Positions 9,903 to 19,960 are shown, numbered from the stretch's first letter. The stretch is 64,000 nucleotides of DNA from Salinimicrobium catena (GCF_900102915.1 NZ_FNGG01000003.1:62001-126000); one strand, 5' to 3'. The notes: generated by a model not told the origin, from the letters alone. A program made the numbers and translations.

Positions 9903-10039
9903 TTGTATCAGAAAACTGGTAATTTTTTAGTACACAAGAGGATAAGCTAGGATGCTCACGACCCGGGCGTGGGCTCTCTTATTCGTGTACAGGTATACCA
10001 GTACCTCTGATACAATAAGTTGAGTATCCACGCCTTTTT
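9903..10039 (+). ncRNA. long nested hairpin with alternative terminator (candidate structured RNA)
   Basis: Successive arms pair perfectly or nearly so: TTGTATCAGA (9903-9912) with TCTGATACAA (10006-10015); ACTGGTA (9915-9921) with TACCAGT (9996-10002); GTACAC (9930-9935) with GTGTAC (9985-9990); GATAAG (9941-9946) with CTTATT (9978-9983); GCTCACG (9954-9960) with CGTGGGC (9968-9974). A competing stem, GGCGTGG (9966-9972) with CCACGCC (10028-10034), is followed by TTTTT. This suggests a switch between a long hairpin and an intrinsic terminator, or a stable small RNA. It is not a family I can name. Confidence 0.5.
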
Positions 10040-10126
10040 GATCCCCCTCATTAAGACGTCCCCCCGATACTCTTCTTTCTTCAAAGCTGCTTCCAGTTTA
10101 GAGGTTTCACAATTAGAAGAACTTTT

Positions 10127-10240
10127 GCTTTGCCTGTTAATTAGCCATTACTCTTGTACAGGGCAAAGCGCTTAGGGTGCATGGTTAGTGTTAAGTACCC
10201 GTGGGATAACCATTACGCAATACCTACAACTTGTAATGGT
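10127..10240. repeat. two further hairpins in the gene-free stretch
   Basis: GCTTTGCCTGT (10127-10137) pairs with ACAGGGCAAAGC (10158-10169) with one bulged G. ACCATTAC (10209-10216) pairs with GTAATGGT (10233-10240). ACCATTAC recurs at 10484-10491, just before the susC start. The whole 9753-10497 stretch has no open frame I trust. It holds this series of hairpins and a palindrome CCCTTTT-A-AAAAGGG near 10267. Confidence 0.5.
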
Positions 10241-10416
10241 GATGGGTGGGTGGGATACAATTTTGCCCTTTTAAAAAGGGATGACTTTTAAAGGTAAAAC
10301 CAAAACAGTGATGCCAATGAAACAGTACTAAAAAACATTCTGGTCAAAACTGCCAACCCCCACGGCAGCTTTGGCCACACCTACACCTGTTCCAGGAACG
10401 GGTTCCATACTAAAAT

Positions 10417-10455
10417 GGCCTTCCAGTCACTTTTGGCGAAGGACGCTGGAAGGCC
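10417..10455. promoter_or_regulatory. 10-bp inverted repeat upstream of susC
   Basis: GGCCTTCCAG (10417-10426) and CTGGAAGGCC (10446-10455) form a perfect stem with a 19-base loop, 42 bases before the susC-like ATG. It lacks a T run on either side, so it is more likely a leader hairpin or operator than a terminator. Confidence 0.45.
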
Positions 10456-10497
10456 TAAATCAAATAAAACTAAGTTTCATTTAACCATTACAAAGTT

Positions 10498-13369
10498 ATG
10501 AAAAATAACTACAGCCGGTTTGTAATAATCGCGCTCATCACCATTATTCTTTTTCTATATGCCATGACCGTGAAAGGCTATGGTGCAGAAAAGGAAATCT
10601 ACTTCCAGACAACTATAAGCGGGAAAGTAGTTGACCAAGAAGGCTTGCCCATTCCGGGGGTAGCCGTTAATATAAAGAACAGCAATAACGGTACCGTCAC
10701 CAATCTTGGTGGTACCTACAATATAGATGCAGCATCTAATGATATCCTCAACTTCTCCTACCTGGGCTTCAAAAGGCAGGAGGTGCCGGTGAAGGGGAGA
10801 AGTCAAATCAATGTCACTCTTATAGAAGATGTAACCGCTCTCGATGAAGTTGAGATCAATGCCGGGTACTACAACACCACCAGGAGAGAAAGCACAGGGA
10901 ACATTTCCAGGGTAACCGCAGAGGAGATAGAAATGCAGCCGGTCGTGAGTCCGCTGCAGGCATTGCAGGGGAGAATGGCGGGGGTAGAGGTCACCCCGGG
11001 AGGGGATCAACCCGGTATGGCTCCCACCATAAGGATAAGGGGAAGGAACAGTCTCAGGGACGAAGGAAATTACCCTCTGTACATCATAGACGGGGTTCCC
11101 GTAAATTCCACTCCAATAGGAAGCAACAGCCTACGTTTTGATCACTACAAAGCAGGGGAAATATAAAGACAGGGGGCTGCAGGTTTCCACTTCTACAGGA
11201 GTTTCCTGGATGCCCCGCAGGATGGACCTTCTCAATACAGAAGAGTATTTACAACTAAGGCGCACGGCTTTTGAAAATGACGGTGTGGAACCCACTGCTT
11301 CCAATGCGCCAGACCTTACAGTTTGGGATCAGGAAAGATATACAGACTGGCAGGATTATGCATTTGGGGGTACCGCAGAAATGCAGAATATAAATCTCTC
11401 TGCAGTAGAGAGTATGGATAACACGACATTTTGGTTAGGAGGCTCGTACCAAAATGTGGGGACGATCTATCGTGCAGACCTGGATTACAATAAAATCGCC
11501 GGATCTCTCAACATCAACCATTACTCGAAAGACGACAAGCTCTTCATGGGGCTATCAGTTAATTATGGAAGAGACGATATTTCCTCGGTTGGAGATAACA
11601 GCCTTTCAGTTGAGGCTTTTTATCTGCCTCCTAATGCACCGAAAATATTTAACGAGGACGGAAGCCTTCACTGGGAAGAATGGGGTAATGCAGGTATGGA
11701 TAATCCCTTTGGTGGTTTCTTCAATGAAAGTCGCACGAAGAGTAATAACCTCATTTCTAATCTTGCCTTGTCATATGATCTTGTAGACGGGCTTAACCTT
11801 AAGTCAAATTTTGGCTATACCAATTTTCATAATACAGAACTGGTTAAAATGCCAAAGCGATCTTACAATCCGGCAGATTGGGAAAATGTGACGAATACTT
11901 CCCATCAGATCGAAAACGACAGGGAGACGTGGATCATTGAACCCCAGCTTCATTATAATTTTCAGGGAGAAAGGTTAGGGTTTGACGCTTTGATAGGAGG
12001 GACCCTCCAACAGAGTAATTATGCCATAAGTAATATCACAGGAGAAGGGTATGTCGCAGAATCTTTAATAGGAAACCTCAGGGCTGCCGAAAATATAATC
12101 ATTACAGATGATTCCAATACCGAATATCGTTATGCAGCCATTTTTGGAAGATTGGGAGTGGACCTTGATGAAAAATATTTTCTGAATCTCACCGGGAGAC
12201 GGGATGGTTCCTCGCGTTTTGGCTCCGGAAAAAAATGGGCTGATTTTGGTGCCATAGGCGCCGCCTGGATCTTTACCGAAGAAGATATTTTTAAGGACAG
12301 TGAATCTTTTCTGTCGTTCGGAAAAATACGGGCCAGTTATGGAACCACCGGTAGTGATCAGATAGGGGATTACGGCTATCTCGATGCCTATGAAGCCACC
12401 CCGGGACCCGGAGGTTTGTATCCCACACAGCTTGCCAATTCTGACTATTCCTGGGAGATCAACAAAAAATTAGAGGCAGCCATTCATCTGGGGTTTTTAC
12501 AGGATAGAATAGGGCTGGGTATGAGCTGGTACCAAAACCGTTCATCTAATCAGCTGGTAGGCTTTTCCCTGCCATCTACAACGGGTTTTACAAATATAAC
12601 GGCTAATCTTCCGGCAACCGTGGAAAATACAGGACTGGAAGCGGAACTGTCATTTTTACCACTTCAAACGAAGAACTTTAGTTGGGAAACATTTTTAAAC
12701 GTTACTGTTCCCAAAAATGAATTGATCAAATATCCCGGCATAGAGAATTCGGTTTATGCCAATACGTATCGTGTGGGTCATCCTCTCAGCATAGAGCTTC
12801 TGTACCGGTATGAAGGGTTAGATCCTGAAACGGGTTTCTATAAAGTAGCAGATGTAAATGAAGACGGCAGGTACAATTATGAGGACCGTACTGTAATAAA
12901 AAGTTTTGACAGGGAATTCTATGGAGGATTAAGTAATACCCTAAGCTATAGAGGATTCTCATTGCAGTTTCTTGTCAGTTTCGCAAAACAGGAAGGTACT
13001 TTAAATTTATTTAATGCCGGGGCTTTTGGGAACCAAAGAACAGAGGACTATGATGCGTTGAGCCAAAACACTCAGTTTCAAAAAGTTTCAAGATCCTCTC
13101 AGGCCCGGACTGCTTATAATCGAGTTCTTTATACGAATTTCCCGGTTGTGGACGCCTCTTACCTGCGACTTAAAAATCTATCCCTGGCCTATAAGCTGCC
13201 TTCTTTAATGCTTTCACAAGTCGGATTAAAAAACGGCAAAATCTTCCTTAATGGACAGAACCTAATAACCATTACCGGGTATGAAGGTATGGATCCTGAG
13301 TTTCCAAAGGTCGGAACCTATTTTTCCTCATTGAGTTCAATCAATGCAGGCTTTCAGTTACAATTTTAA
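10498..13369 (+). pseudogene. SusC/RagA TonB-dependent receptor, internal deletion and frameshift
   Basis: The first frame (10498-11166) encodes a signal-anchor, a carboxypeptidase-regulatory-like domain (ISGKVVDQEGLPIPGVAV) and the start of the plug, up to LYIIDGVPVNSTPIGSNSL. A second frame (from about 11138 to 13369) resumes at ITTKQGK and continues through the beta-barrel to a C-terminal '...GFQLQF' typical of outer-membrane proteins. The conserved plug segment that normally lies between (IESIEVLKDA...AIYG.RGANGV) is missing and the two halves are out of frame. A functional receptor is therefore unlikely unless a frameshift rescues a shortened plug. Intact susD and M16-peptidase genes follow, so the locus was a peptide or oligomer uptake unit. 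Confidence 0.85.
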
Positions 13370-13382
13370 AACAGAAGCAAAG

Positions 13383-14780
13383 ATGAAAAATTTAATAAAT
13401 AGTATAAGGTGCGCCGTGATTCTTGTGGGACTCCTGTTCATTTCATGTGAAGATTACCTGGAACTGGAAACGCCAGATCAAAAGATCATCAGCGAAGCAG
13501 TTTTTGAAAATGATGAAACGGCACAAAGCGCTATGAGGGGCATTTATAATCAATTGGCAACAGTTCCCTTCAGCAGTGGAGGAGCCAATAGTGTGACTGT
13601 TCTGGCCGGGTTATCAGCAGATGATATTTCCACAATTTATGATATAGGTAATGAGGATTCTGAATTTAATGAACATGAAATTTCGCCAGATAACAGTAAG
13701 AATCTTAACCTGTGGTCCAGCGCCTATAACATCATTTATTCCACGAATTCTCTTCTCGAAGGAGTGAGAAATTCTGACCAACTTTCAGATGGAGTAGTAG
13801 GAAGGCTGGAGGGAGAATCGAAATTTGTACGGGCATTTACTTACTTCTATTTAGTCAATTTATTTGGAGACGTGCCTTTGGTGACCACAACAGATTACCA
13901 GAAAAACTCGATGATTTCCAGGACACCTAAAGAAGAGGTTTACGAGAAGATCGTTGAGGATCTGACAGATGCTTCAAACTTGTTGGCTTCAGAATATTCT
14001 TCAGGAGAACGTACACAGGTAACCAAAGCTGCTGCACATGCTCTAATGGCAAGGGTACAGTTATATCTCCAAAATTGGATTGAGGCGGAAAACTATAGTA
14101 GCCAGGTCATTGCCGACAGTAATTACCGGATTCTTCAGAACTTGAATGAAGTGTTCCTGAAAAACAGTCAGGAAGCCATTTGGCAACTTTCGCCTTACGG
14201 AAGAGGATTAAGCCTTACCAATACGTTGGAAGCGAGCAATTTTGTTATTGATCCGTTCTTCTACTTTTTTGCCGCACTGAAGCTAAATGATGAGTTTATT
14301 CAATCATTTGATGATGAAGACCATAGATTGAACAACTGGGTTGGCTATAACGAAGCACTCGGAGTTTTCTTTCCTTACAAGTACAAGGTTCAAAACAGTA
14401 CAGACGAAGCCACTGAGTATTCTATGGTCCTTCGATTAGCTGAACAATATCTGATACGCGCCGAGGCCAGAGCCCGCTCTGGCGACTTGACAGGAGCCAT
14501 TTCTGATCTTGATGTTATAAAAATGAGAGCCGGCCTGGACCCTATAGCGGAGTTCAACCCGAACATTTCAGAGACCGATTTAGTTACTCTGATTATAGAA
14601 GAACGAAACAAGGAGCTCTTTACGGAATGGGGACATCGTTGGCTTGATCTAAAGCGTGCAGGAATGGCCGAAGCCATATTCGAAGATACCAATGGATGGG
14701 AGTCTACAGATGTACTTTACCCAATTCCTGAATCAGAACTCATTAAAAACCCTAATCTAATTCAGAACGATGGATACTAA
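13383..14780 (+). CDS. SusD/RagB-like lipoprotein
   Basis: A 465-residue protein starting at the ATG at 13383. A lipoprotein signal has its Cys in LLFISCEDYLELETP, so it is exported and attached to the outer membrane. The '...GDVPLVT' region, the TPR-like helices and the C-terminal 'ERNKELFTEWGHRWLDLKRAGMAE' are hallmarks of SusD/RagB. These proteins bind a ligand and close over the SusC barrel. The gene follows the broken susC and overlaps the M16 gene by 11 bases, so translation is probably coupled. With a peptidase partner, a peptide ligand is more likely than a glycan; this is inference. Confidence 0.9.
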   Translation: MKNLINSIRCAVILVGLLFISCEDYLELETPDQKIISEAVFENDETAQSAMRGIYNQLATVPFSSGGANSVTVLAGLSADDISTIYDIGNEDSEFNEHEISPDNSKNLNLWSSAYNIIYSTNSLLEGVRNSDQLSDGVVGRLEGESKFVRAFTYFYLVNLFGDVPLVTTTDYQKNSMISRTPKEEVYEKIVEDLTDASNLLASEYSSGERTQVTKAAAHALMARVQLYLQNWIEAENYSSQVIADSNYRILQNLNEVFLKNSQEAIWQLSPYGRGLSLTNTLEASNFVIDPFFYFFAALKLNDEFIQSFDDEDHRLNNWVGYNEALGVFFPYKYKVQNSTDEATEYSMVLRLAEQYLIRAEARARSGDLTGAISDLDVIKMRAGLDPIAEFNPNISETDLVTLIIEERNKELFTEWGHRWLDLKRAGMAEAIFEDTNGWESTDVLYPIPESELIKNPNLIQNDGY

Positions 14781-17691
14781 AACAAACAATAAATCCACAT
14801 TCATAGGAGCTAAAAGAGTATGGACCTTTTTGTTGCTGGTAGTAAGTTTAAATACCGCTGCTCAGACCGAATGGAATGGTACTATAGATTCTCTTCCTCT
14901 GGATGAGAATATCAGATATGGACAATTAAAGAACGGATTCACCTATTACATAAAATCCCTTTCTGAACAACAGTCAAAATTGCAAATGAATCTTTACGTA
15001 AAAGCTGGTTCTAATCATTCAAAAAAGGACGAGATAAATATATCTCATGCAGTAGAACACTTAGCGTTTAAGGCAACTAAGAATTTCCCCGAAGGCATTG
15101 GTCAAAGTGAAGAAATTAAAGATGTGGGAATGACCATATATGACCTACAAGCCTTTAGTGGATCAAAATACACAGAATATTTTTTTAACGCGCCAGGCAA
15201 TAATAAGAAAGCCCTCAAAACAGGTTTGATCTATTTTAAAGACATTGTTGACGGACTTCTGTTCACTGATGAGGATATTGAGGTAGTCAGGGGTGAGCTA
15301 CGACAGGAGTACCTGCTAAAAATACAAGATCCGAAAAAGATTGAAGCTGATACAAGGCTCACTTCAAGTATTTATCCCTGTTCGCATGATCATACCAATT
15401 TTCTAAGTCAACAGGCAAAAATGGATCCTCAGACAGTGCGTGCCTTTTATGAAGATTTTTATCGGCCAGATTTAATGGCAGTAAGTGTCATTGGGGCTAT
15501 ACGCGATATTGATCAACTGGAGACTTTAATTATAAAAGCCTTTGGCGACCTAAACAATCCCAAAAACCCCAAAAAGCCTAAAAACTGTGATTCATTGTAT
15601 TTTAAGAGGCCACAGCAGTTTTTTACAATAGAAAGAAAAACAGATCCATCTAAACTGGTTCCCAACAAAAAAGTAAATTTTCACTTGTTCTATCGAGACC
15701 CAGAGACATTCTATAATTGGTCCAATAGCCAGGGCTTAAAAAAATTAATGTTAACAGACTTGTTGGTTGAACTTCTGGTCAGAAGGTTTGCAGATATCTC
15801 AAAGGGATGTAGTCTTTTTTGTATCCAAAACGCTTCTCTTTATGAAGAAGATATGTTGGCCGGGCTCCTAATTGAAGCTGAAGCAGATAACGACCTTTAC
15901 AAGGTGGCCTTTCAGGAAATACAAAAAAGTCTTGCCCAACTTGAAAAGCACGGAATTTCAGAAGAAGAATTCCAACAGTTAAAGCAAAGTTATTCGCGTA
16001 ATGCCCTTTCAGACAGGGGAGAAGACCCGAGATATTGGAAAGAGCAGATTTTCTCCCACTTCGTATTAGGAGAAGCCCTGCCTGCTCAAAAAAAGCAGAT
16101 GCAAAAGGATTTTATTGATAATTTAAGTCTAAGGAAGTTCAATGACTATTTGGAAAGGTTCTTATCCACAGGTCCAGATGACATTGGGATTATTGCTCCC
16201 ACTGGAAGTGAAGCGCTTAATCTTCAGGAAGATCAGGTGAGGTCCTGGATTGAAGAGCAGAAAAAAGAACCGGTTGAAGAGTTTGTTTATTCAGAAGTAT
16301 CAAAAACTTTATTACGGCCCGAGCAGGTTAAAAATTTAAATAAAAAGGTTCATTACAAGGAAAAATTTAAAGCCCGAAATATAAAAGAGTATGATTTAGA
16401 AAATGGTTTAAAACTAATAGCCCAATCTATAGAACCGGGATCGGAAAACGATAAAGGGAAGATTGTGATCAACGGGTTCTCCGGGAAAGGCGTTTGTACT
16501 ATTCCGCAAGAAGAATATTACTCTGCAATCTTTGCACCTGAAATAATACTGAATTCAGGAATTAACGGCTTCAGTAAGCATGAAGTTGAACAGCATATGC
16601 AAGAAAATGGCCTATATCCTGGGGTACTTTCTTTTTATGTAGACTATAATGAATCAGGAATCCAGGGCTTCGTTGAGGTAGATCAATTAGAGAATTTACT
16701 TCAACTGCTTTATCTCTATATTACCTCTCCCAATGAAAGTGAGAAGGAATTTCAGAAATGGAAAAAGGATAAGTTGGAATCCTTTACAAGTTCAGAGGCT
16801 GTTGAATTTTATCATTTTATAAAAGAAAAAACAGGAGATCCCTCAATTACAGATTATTTTAAAGGAAGAAAAAGTCTTTTCGGGAGCTTGGAAACAACGG
16901 AAGGAATTGGAGAAACCGACCTCAATGAAGCTCGAAAGTATTTTAAATATTTCTTCGGAGATGCTACAGACTTTACAATTGTTGTAAGTGGAGATTTTGA
17001 AATTGATGAAGTTGCTCCAACACTGGTAAAATATTTTGGAAACCTACCTTCAGGAACTTCTAAAGTTACCACGTGTACCACAAAAACGGAGACCAGTTTA
17101 CCGAAAGGCCCTGAAATGTTTGTAGTTCCCACTCCTCCGCATTTTGACCACAAAAATGTCAAGTATGGGTGGAAGTATATCAAGGATGCACCTAAGTCCG
17201 ATAATTGGAAGGATCAAATGGAGGTTGAAGTTTTGGGTAAACTTGCCAATATAAGAGGTTGGGATCTGAGGTTTAAACATGGATTTGCAATTTATGATGT
17301 GCTGGTATTAGGGGAATTGAATAAAAAGATGAACAGATATGAGATATCTTCTTACCTGGATCTTATGCCTGAGCAGTATTCTGCAGTCCGCAAGGAGGTT
17401 CATAAGATCTTCAAAGACTTAAAATCAAATCTGGTCTCTAAAGAAGACCTGCATCAAGCCGTGCGATACGTTGCATCAAAAAGGCACAAGCTGTACGGTT
17501 CACCTGGAACAATTCAAAAAAGAAATGAACAGCTTTTTGATCACTACAAGTATGGTCAAGCTTTAGCTAGTCCGGATGAAATGAAGGAATATCTTGTTTC
17601 TCTTACTCCTAAAGACATACGTCGTTTAGCAAACAAGTTTTTTCAGGATAAAAATCTATATGAATTTGTAATGAAGGAGAATGAGCTATAA
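14770..17691 (+). CDS. M16-family zinc peptidase
   Basis: A 973-residue protein with an N-terminal signal (KRVWTFLLLVVSLNTAAQ) and the inverted zinc motif HxxEH as HAVEH (93-97). A downstream Glu lies in the EDIEVVRGELRQEY segment, as in pitrilysin/insulinase-type enzymes. The length fits two M16 halves plus two inactive C-terminal repeats. It is probably periplasmic and degrades peptides brought in by a SusCD-type pump. It overlaps the susD stop and is followed by a strong terminator at 17705-17733, closing the operon. Confidence 0.88.
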   Translation: MDTKTNNKSTFIGAKRVWTFLLLVVSLNTAAQTEWNGTIDSLPLDENIRYGQLKNGFTYYIKSLSEQQSKLQMNLYVKAGSNHSKKDEINISHAVEHLAFKATKNFPEGIGQSEEIKDVGMTIYDLQAFSGSKYTEYFFNAPGNNKKALKTGLIYFKDIVDGLLFTDEDIEVVRGELRQEYLLKIQDPKKIEADTRLTSSIYPCSHDHTNFLSQQAKMDPQTVRAFYEDFYRPDLMAVSVIGAIRDIDQLETLIIKAFGDLNNPKNPKKPKNCDSLYFKRPQQFFTIERKTDPSKLVPNKKVNFHLFYRDPETFYNWSNSQGLKKLMLTDLLVELLVRRFADISKGCSLFCIQNASLYEEDMLAGLLIEAEADNDLYKVAFQEIQKSLAQLEKHGISEEEFQQLKQSYSRNALSDRGEDPRYWKEQIFSHFVLGEALPAQKKQMQKDFIDNLSLRKFNDYLERFLSTGPDDIGIIAPTGSEALNLQEDQVRSWIEEQKKEPVEEFVYSEVSKTLLRPEQVKNLNKKVHYKEKFKARNIKEYDLENGLKLIAQSIEPGSENDKGKIVINGFSGKGVCTIPQEEYYSAIFAPEIILNSGINGFSKHEVEQHMQENGLYPGVLSFYVDYNESGIQGFVEVDQLENLLQLLYLYITSPNESEKEFQKWKKDKLESFTSSEAVEFYHFIKEKTGDPSITDYFKGRKSLFGSLETTEGIGETDLNEARKYFKYFFGDATDFTIVVSGDFEIDEVAPTLVKYFGNLPSGTSKVTTCTTKTETSLPKGPEMFVVPTPPHFDHKNVKYGWKYIKDAPKSDNWKDQMEVEVLGKLANIRGWDLRFKHGFAIYDVLVLGELNKKMNRYEISSYLDLMPEQYSAVRKEVHKIFKDLKSNLVSKEDLHQAVRYVASKRHKLYGSPGTIQKRNEQLFDHYKYGQALASPDEMKEYLVSLTPKDIRRLANKFFQDKNLYEFVMKENEL

Positions 17692-17704
17692 ATAACAAAA
17701 GCAA

Positions 17705-17733
17705 AGACACACCGATTAATTCGGTGTGTCTTT
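17705..17733. terminator. terminator after the SusCD-M16 operon
   Basis: AGACACACCGA (17705-17715) and TCGGTGTGTCT (17721-17731) form an 11-bp stem with a 5-base loop, flanked by A-rich sequence on the left and TT on the right. It can serve both the M16 operon and the convergent DUF6520 gene. Confidence 0.8.
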
Positions 17734-17755
17734 CTAATAGTCTCAGTACTAACTG

Positions 17756-18019
17756 TTACTGTTCAATAATGATTCCATCACCCTCCTTTTGACTACCAGA
17801 TGAAGGAGCATCATAAAGGTCATGAACCTGGCCATTTCTCAGCCTGATCTGGCAAGGAAGTTCATCCTGTCCACAATCATACTCCTGGTTCAACGACATA
17901 AAGGTTCCATTGATTTTTACATAATCCGTATTCGGATCGCTTTCTGCCTTTTCTGTCGCAAAGGACATACCTATGGCAAAAAACATTGCCAGTGCCGGAA
18001 TTAAAAATCTATTTTTCAT
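17756..18019 (-). CDS. DUF6520 family secreted protein
   Basis: An 87-residue protein with a signal peptide (MKNRFLIPALAMFFAIGMSFA), then the 'ESDPNTDYVKINGTF' pattern and two Cys residues spaced within 'DCGQDELPC'. This is the layout of DUF6520 proteins, small exported proteins of Flavobacteriia with unknown role. It lies downstream of a MauE-like gene on the same strand, an arrangement typical for these proteins. Confidence 0.75.
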   Translation of the reverse strand: MKNRFLIPALAMFFAIGMSFATEKAESDPNTDYVKINGTFMSLNQEYDCGQDELPCQIRLRNGQVHDLYDAPSSGSQKEGDGIIIEQ

Positions 18020-18093
18020 AACATTAAAAATTTAGAATTATTGCCTACTCTCAATCAGGTTTTCGGCTTCCCCTGCTTTTGTTGCAACAAAAA

Positions 18094-18537
18094 TTATTGA
18101 TCATATTTTCTTTGTTGAGGGGACATGACTAAACCTGCTAATGCCAGAATAAGGAAACCACCGTTAAAAAGGATATGCTCCTTCCAGGATAAGGAGGGTA
18201 AAACACCATTGCAGGAGCAGGGAATTGAATCAGAAAGATTTAAGACCGCAATAATATAAACTGTGAAAATCAGAAGAAGAGAGAAAGAGGCCAAATAGGC
18301 TTCATCCTTTAGGCGTGGAAAGAAGAATAAAAGAGCAATCATAATTTCCACACCCGGTACCAGCCATGCAAGCAGTTCTGCATACTCGCTTATGAACGGA
18401 AATTGACTCAGGCGGATTCGAAAGGTTTCCAGCTGAATTAATTTCTCTACTGCTGCGTAAATCCATAGAGTGATTAGCAGAAAGGAGAACAATTCCCGCG
18501 AGGTTTTTCTATTGATAATTTTAAAAGTCTTCATCAT
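18094..18537 (-). CDS. MauE/DoxX-like membrane protein
   Basis: A 147-residue protein with four predicted membrane segments and the pair 'PCSCNG' followed by 'SWKEHILFNGGFLILAL'. This is characteristic of the MauE-like branch of DoxX-related proteins. MauE helps disulfide formation during methylamine dehydrogenase maturation, but homologues in Bacteroidota have no known substrate. It lies between the AraC-type regulator and the DUF6520 gene on the minus strand and may share their transcript. Confidence 0.75.
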   Translation of the reverse strand: MMKTFKIINRKTSRELFSFLLITLWIYAAVEKLIQLETFRIRLSQFPFISEYAELLAWLVPGVEIMIALLFFFPRLKDEAYLASFSLLLIFTVYIIAVLNLSDSIPCSCNGVLPSLSWKEHILFNGGFLILALAGLVMSPQQRKYDQ

Positions 18538-18610
18538 GCTTTTCTTTACATGATAAAGGTCTGAAGCAAAATTTAATATTCTCGTATTAAGGCTTGTGGT
18601 TTAGGTATGT

Positions 18611-19576
18611 TCATTCTTTTCGCTTCTTTAGAAGCTCACTGGGGTTGTAGCCATACTGGGCCTTAAAGATCTTGGAAAAGTGAGGAAAGCTTTGAAAGCC
18701 ACAGATGTCTGCTATTCTTCCAAGAGGGAGGTCACTGTTGATGATGAAACTATGGGCTCTTTTCAGGCGCTGTTCTTTTTGAAAGCGAAAAACGGTGGTG
18801 TTATAGAGTTGTCTGAAGCCAATCTTGAGTTTGAACTCGTTAGTACCATGCTTATGCGCCAGTTCTTTTAAAGATGGTAGTGGTTTCTCCAGGTTGTTAA
18901 GAATATAGTCATAAATTTCCTGAATCTTTCGTTTATCGGCTTCCCTATGCAATAATGCCTTTTTCTTTTTAGGGGACTTATTGTCCTGAAGTTTTAGATT
19001 TTGAAGGGCCAGTTGAATTCTTTCTTCCTTCTCTTTAGACTGAATAATGGTTTGCAGGGCAGTGACGAAGTAAAGTTTTTGGCCATCTTTTTTAAGCAAT
19101 AGGGAAGAGATGGAGCAGAGGGAGGGGACGGTGAGGGAATTTTTAGAAGAAAAGAAAAGTCGCAGAGTATGAAAAAAGGGTTGTTCCCCGGAGTTTTTCA
19201 TTTCTTCTATTTGTTTTGACCAATTAGCTTTTGATTCTGAGGTCAGGAAATTTTCAAATGACGTTCCGTATAACTGAGAGGGTTCCATTCCTGTTAATTG
19301 TTGAGCCGGGGCATTGAAGTTACGTATGCAGAATTGCTCATCCAGAATAAAGGTCATTTGGGCAATTTGCTTATACGTCTCATGTGGATTAATAAGAGCG
19401 AAGTGATGGAAGCTTTCTAGTATTTCCTCTGCCATCATGTTCAAAAGAACAATGACGGTCTCCAGCTGGTCTTCATGTCGGGAGCGTTCAATTCTATAGG
19501 AGAAGTTTCCACTGGCCACTTCAAAGATCATCTGGCAGATCTTTTCAATTTTTTCTTTATCTGTTTTGGTATACAT
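18611..19576 (-). CDS. PAS-AraC transcription regulator
   Basis: A 321-residue protein. Residues 1-60 are a HAMP-like or coiled segment (VASGNFSYRIERSRHEDQLE). Residues 70-195 form a PAS-like sensor ('ILDEQFCIRNFNAPAQQLTGMEPSQLYG'). The C-terminal ~100 residues are an AraC domain with the signature 'LGRIADICGFQSFPHFSKIFKAQYGYNPSEL'. It lacks a membrane segment, so it probably senses a cytoplasmic signal. The upstream DUF7793 gene ends 6 bases before it and is likely co-transcribed. Its targets may be the MauE/DUF6520 genes or the divergent synthase gene at 20265; this is inference. Confidence 0.85.
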   Translation of the reverse strand: MYTKTDKEKIEKICQMIFEVASGNFSYRIERSRHEDQLETVIVLLNMMAEEILESFHHFALINPHETYKQIAQMTFILDEQFCIRNFNAPAQQLTGMEPSQLYGTSFENFLTSESKANWSKQIEEMKNSGEQPFFHTLRLFFSSKNSLTVPSLCSISSLLLKKDGQKLYFVTALQTIIQSKEKEERIQLALQNLKLQDNKSPKKKKALLHREADKRKIQEIYDYILNNLEKPLPSLKELAHKHGTNEFKLKIGFRQLYNTTVFRFQKEQRLKRAHSFIINSDLPLGRIADICGFQSFPHFSKIFKAQYGYNPSELLKKRKE

Positions 19577-19582
19577 GACCTG

Positions 19583-19960
19583 TTACTTGCGATAAGTCTT
19601 TAAAAATTTTAATGCTTCATATTTTTCAGTAAAGATTTTTGTAGGAGTAATAGGTTTATTGGTGCGAATGTAAAAATCCGTGATAGCCTGAGATATAGGA
19701 GGGTTAACCAAAAAAGCAACAGCGGAGGTCATTATAGAGCCTTCTTTTGCCAGGTAATCTCGGGCACTCTTATCAGTATCCTTTATACCCCGAGTATCGC
19801 AGAAGACAGGCAATACTTTTTCCCCCTGGTATCTCAGCCTGTCCATAACAACTTGTTCGGCGGCGGCCAGATCAATAACTACAGCAGGGTGATATATGAA
19901 ATGCAGGATACCATCATCTATCCAAAAGGTAGCAAAGTCATTGGAGAGGGAATTATTCAT
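19583..19960 (-). CDS. DUF7793 (STAS-like) protein
   Basis: A 125-residue cytoplasmic protein with the SpoIIAA/STAS-like layout typical of DUF7793: 'ATFWIDDGILHFIYHPAVVIDLAAAEQVV', a central 'VLPVFCDTRGIKDTDKSARDYLA', and 'AVAFLVNPPISQAITDFYI'. It is encoded directly before the PAS-AraC regulator with a 6-base gap, and this pairing recurs in Bacteroidota. It may hold or pass a signal to the regulator. No biochemical role is established. Confidence 0.7.
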   Translation of the reverse strand: MNNSLSNDFATFWIDDGILHFIYHPAVVIDLAAAEQVVMDRLRYQGEKVLPVFCDTRGIKDTDKSARDYLAKEGSIMTSAVAFLVNPPISQAITDFYIRTNKPITPTKIFTEKYEALKFLKTYRK

